The notes below the pieces were generated by a model. The model saw only the letters and a program-made list of their open reading frames with translations, made no database searches and was not told the DNA's origin. Positions 62,422 through 64,000 of a DNA stretch of 64,000 bases are shown in pieces. The position numbers and the translations under genes are program-made. The stretch covers positions 1,426,001 through 1,490,000 of the forward strand of contig NZ_LR134263.1 of the NCBI RefSeq assembly GCF_900636325.1. The letters run 5' to 3'. Position 1 is the stretch's first letter. Each line of letters starts with the position of its first letter. This DNA is from Staphylococcus delphini (lineage in GTDB: Bacteria > Bacillota > Bacilli > Staphylococcales > Staphylococcaceae).

Positions 62422-63777
62422 ATGAAAAAAATATTAATTGCAAACCGTGGCGAGATTGCAGTGCGTATTATTCGCGCATGTCACGAATTGGGCATCCAAA
62501 CTGTAGCGATTTATTCTGAAGGCGACAAAGATGCTTTACATACTCAATTAGCCGACGAAGCCTACTGTGTGGGACCCAAGCAATCAAAAGATTCGTACTT
62601 GAACATACCGAATATTTTATCTATCGCCACTTCTACAGGATGTGACGGTATTCACCCTGGCTATGGCTTCTTAGCTGAAAATGGTGATTTTGCGGAATTG
62701 TGTGAAGCTGTCCAATTGAAATTTATTGGGCCGAGCTATGAATCGATTCAGAAGATGGGTATTAAAGATATTGCAAAAGAAGAAATGAAACGTGCAAATG
62801 TCCCTGTTGTTCCTGGTAGCGAAGGACTTGTGAACACGATTGAAGATGCCATCCAAACTGCAAACTCAATTGGTTACCCTGTTATTATAAAAGCAACTGC
62901 TGGTGGTGGCGGTAAAGGGATTCGTATCGCACGTAATGAAGAAGAATTAATCAATGGTTATAAAATGACGCAACAAGAAGCAGAAACAGCTTTCGGTAAC
63001 GGCGGCTTATATTTAGAGAAATTTATTGAAAACTTCCGTCATATCGAAATTCAAATTCTTGGTGATGAGCATGGAAACGTGATTCATCTTGGCGAACGTG
63101 ATTGTACGATTCAACGACGCATGCAAAAGCTTGTTGAAGAATCGCCATCTCCAATACTTACTGAAGAGAAAAGAAAAGAGATGGGCGATGCAGCCGTGAG
63201 AGCAGCTAAAGCGGTCAATTATTTTAACGCAGGAACCATTGAATTTATATATGATTTAGATGAAGATCTATTTTACTTCATGGAGATGAATACGCGAATT
63301 CAAGTTGAGCATCCAGTAACTGAAATGGTGACAGGTGTTGACCTCGTAAAACAACAAATCAAAGTGGCTATGGGCGAAAAGTTACCTTATACACAAGATG
63401 ATATTCAAATTCAAGGTCATGCGATTGAATTTCGTATCAACGCTGAAAATCCTTATAAAAACTTTATGCCGTCACCTGGTAAAATTGAACAGTATTTAAC
63501 ACCAGGCGGCTTTGGTGTACGGATTGATTCAGCTTGTTACACGAACTATGTCATTCCACCTTACTATGATTCAATGGTGGCGAAATTGATTGTGCATCAA
63601 CCGACGAGGGAAGAAGCCATTATGTCTGGTTTACGTGCGCTCAGTGAATTTGTTGTACTCGGCATCGATACAACCATTCCTTTCCATATTCGTTTACTAA
63701 ATCATCCAGTCTTCAATAAAGGTTTCTTTAGCACCAAATTTTTAGAGATTTACGATATTATGAATGAAGATCATTAA
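62422..63777 (+). CDS. accC: Acetyl-CoA carboxylase biotin carboxylase subunit
   Basis: 451 residues. The opening [20 protein letters not shown], the Gly-rich ATP loop [14 protein letters not shown], and [14 protein letters not shown] near residue 290 are standard. It carboxylates biotin on AccB using ATP and bicarbonate. It is followed closely by an Asp23-family gene, as in Bacillus (accB-accC-yqhY). Confidence 0.97.
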   Translation: MKKILIANRGEIAVRIIRACHELGIQTVAIYSEGDKDALHTQLADEAYCVGPKQSKDSYLNIPNILSIATSTGCDGIHPGYGFLAENGDFAELCEAVQLKFIGPSYESIQKMGIKDIAKEEMKRANVPVVPGSEGLVNTIEDAIQTANSIGYPVIIKATAGGGGKGIRIARNEEELINGYKMTQQEAETAFGNGGLYLEKFIENFRHIEIQILGDEHGNVIHLGERDCTIQRRMQKLVEESPSPILTEEKRKEMGDAAVRAAKAVNYFNAGTIEFIYDLDEDLFYFMEMNTRIQVEHPVTEMVTGVDLVKQQIKVAMGEKLPYTQDDIQIQGHAIEFRINAENPYKNFMPSPGKIEQYLTPGGFGVRIDSACYTNYVIPPYYDSMVAKLIVHQPTREEAIMSGLRALSEFVVLGIDTTIPFHIRLLNHPVFNKGFFSTKFLEIYDIMNEDH

Positions 63778-63797
63778 ATTGAATGGGGGCAACTTAT

Positions 63798-64000
63798 ATG
63801 GCAAAGCCAATTGAACATTTCAACCCTAATCTTGGAACTGTTGAAATCGAACCCGAAGTCATTTCTGTGATTGCAAGTATCGCAGTATCAGAAGTGAAAG
63901 GTGTTGAAGGGGCATTTCCAGATTTAAAAAATTCAACTTTGGAACGCTTTGGTCGCAAAAACTTAAGTAAAGGCGTTAAAATCACAACGAAAGAGAATGA
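63798..64000 (+). CDS. Asp23/Gls24 family protein, YqhY-like (partial)
   Basis: The first 67 residues are inside the window and the gene runs off the right edge. VEIEPEVISVIASIAVSEVKGVEG is the start of the DUF322 (Asp23/Gls24) domain. The gene follows accC by 20 bases, the position of yqhY in Bacillus. YqhY is linked to control of acetyl-CoA carboxylase. GGGGGC precedes the ATG. Confidence 0.9.
   Translation, partial: MAKPIEHFNPNLGTVEIEPEVISVIASIAVSEVKGVEGAFPDLKNSTLERFGRKNLSKGVKITTKEN

Overview
This window is an AT-rich, gene-dense stretch of a Staphylococcus chromosome. The gene order from comEC through accC (holA, rpsT, lepA, hemW, the hrcA-grpE-dnaK-dnaJ-prmA-rsmE-mtaB operon, rpsU, floA, phoH, era, glyS, dnaG-sigA, znuCB-zur, sodA, pst, comG, gcv, efp, accBC) is the familiar staphylococcal core backbone. 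Protein sequences are staphylococcal but differ at many positions from the S. aureus versions as I remember them. A species outside S. aureus, possibly of the intermedius/hyicus group, is likely, but I cannot assign it by eye. I see no prophage, CRISPR array, tRNA, rRNA or intact insertion sequence.

Layout. 1-1358: end of comEC and holA. 1529-5112: rpsT (minus), divergent from lepA-hemW. 5143-13047: heat-shock operon under a CIRCE operator, running on into prmA, rsmE and mtaB. 13154-16120: rpsU, then an nfeD-floA-membrane protein cluster. 16371-20336: phoH-ybeY-dgkA-cdd-era-recO, overlapping or tightly packed. 20465-22056: glyS on the minus strand with a glycine T-box leader. 22349-28657: ccpN, yqfL, dnaG, sigA, trmK and the Nif3-like gene. 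28800-32201: ispH (minus), cshB, nfo. 32302-34410: Zn uptake operon znuC-znuB-zur. 34411-35321: a long gene-free stretch holding a 508-bp hairpin-rich element with terminal inverted repeats. 35322-39709: ispG (minus), sodA, a class B penicillin-binding protein. 39891-44362: phosphate uptake operon pstSCAB-phoU with a candidate Pho box. 44434-48872: rpmG and a small-metabolism cluster. 48991-53179: competence pseudopilus operon comGA-GG and aroK. 53178-57252: glycine riboswitch and glycine cleavage genes gcvT-gcvPA-gcvPB. 57541-64000: a degenerate rhodanese, lipM, a membrane protein plus lipoprotein pair, pepQ, efp, accB-accC and the start of an Asp23-family gene.

No large novel gene system is visible. 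The most interesting signals are regulatory. Three genes (nfeD-like, ccpN, comGE) can only be full length if translation starts at ATT or ATC. The comG leader carries a near-perfect hairpin that hides the comGA ribosome binding site behind a copy of the 16S anti-Shine-Dalgarno sequence. The ccpN start is separated from its only good Shine-Dalgarno sequence by two small hairpins. A 20-bp inverted repeat sits upstream of the accBC -10 box. A family of terminators shares one 11-nt core, and a MITE-like element lies between zur and ispG.
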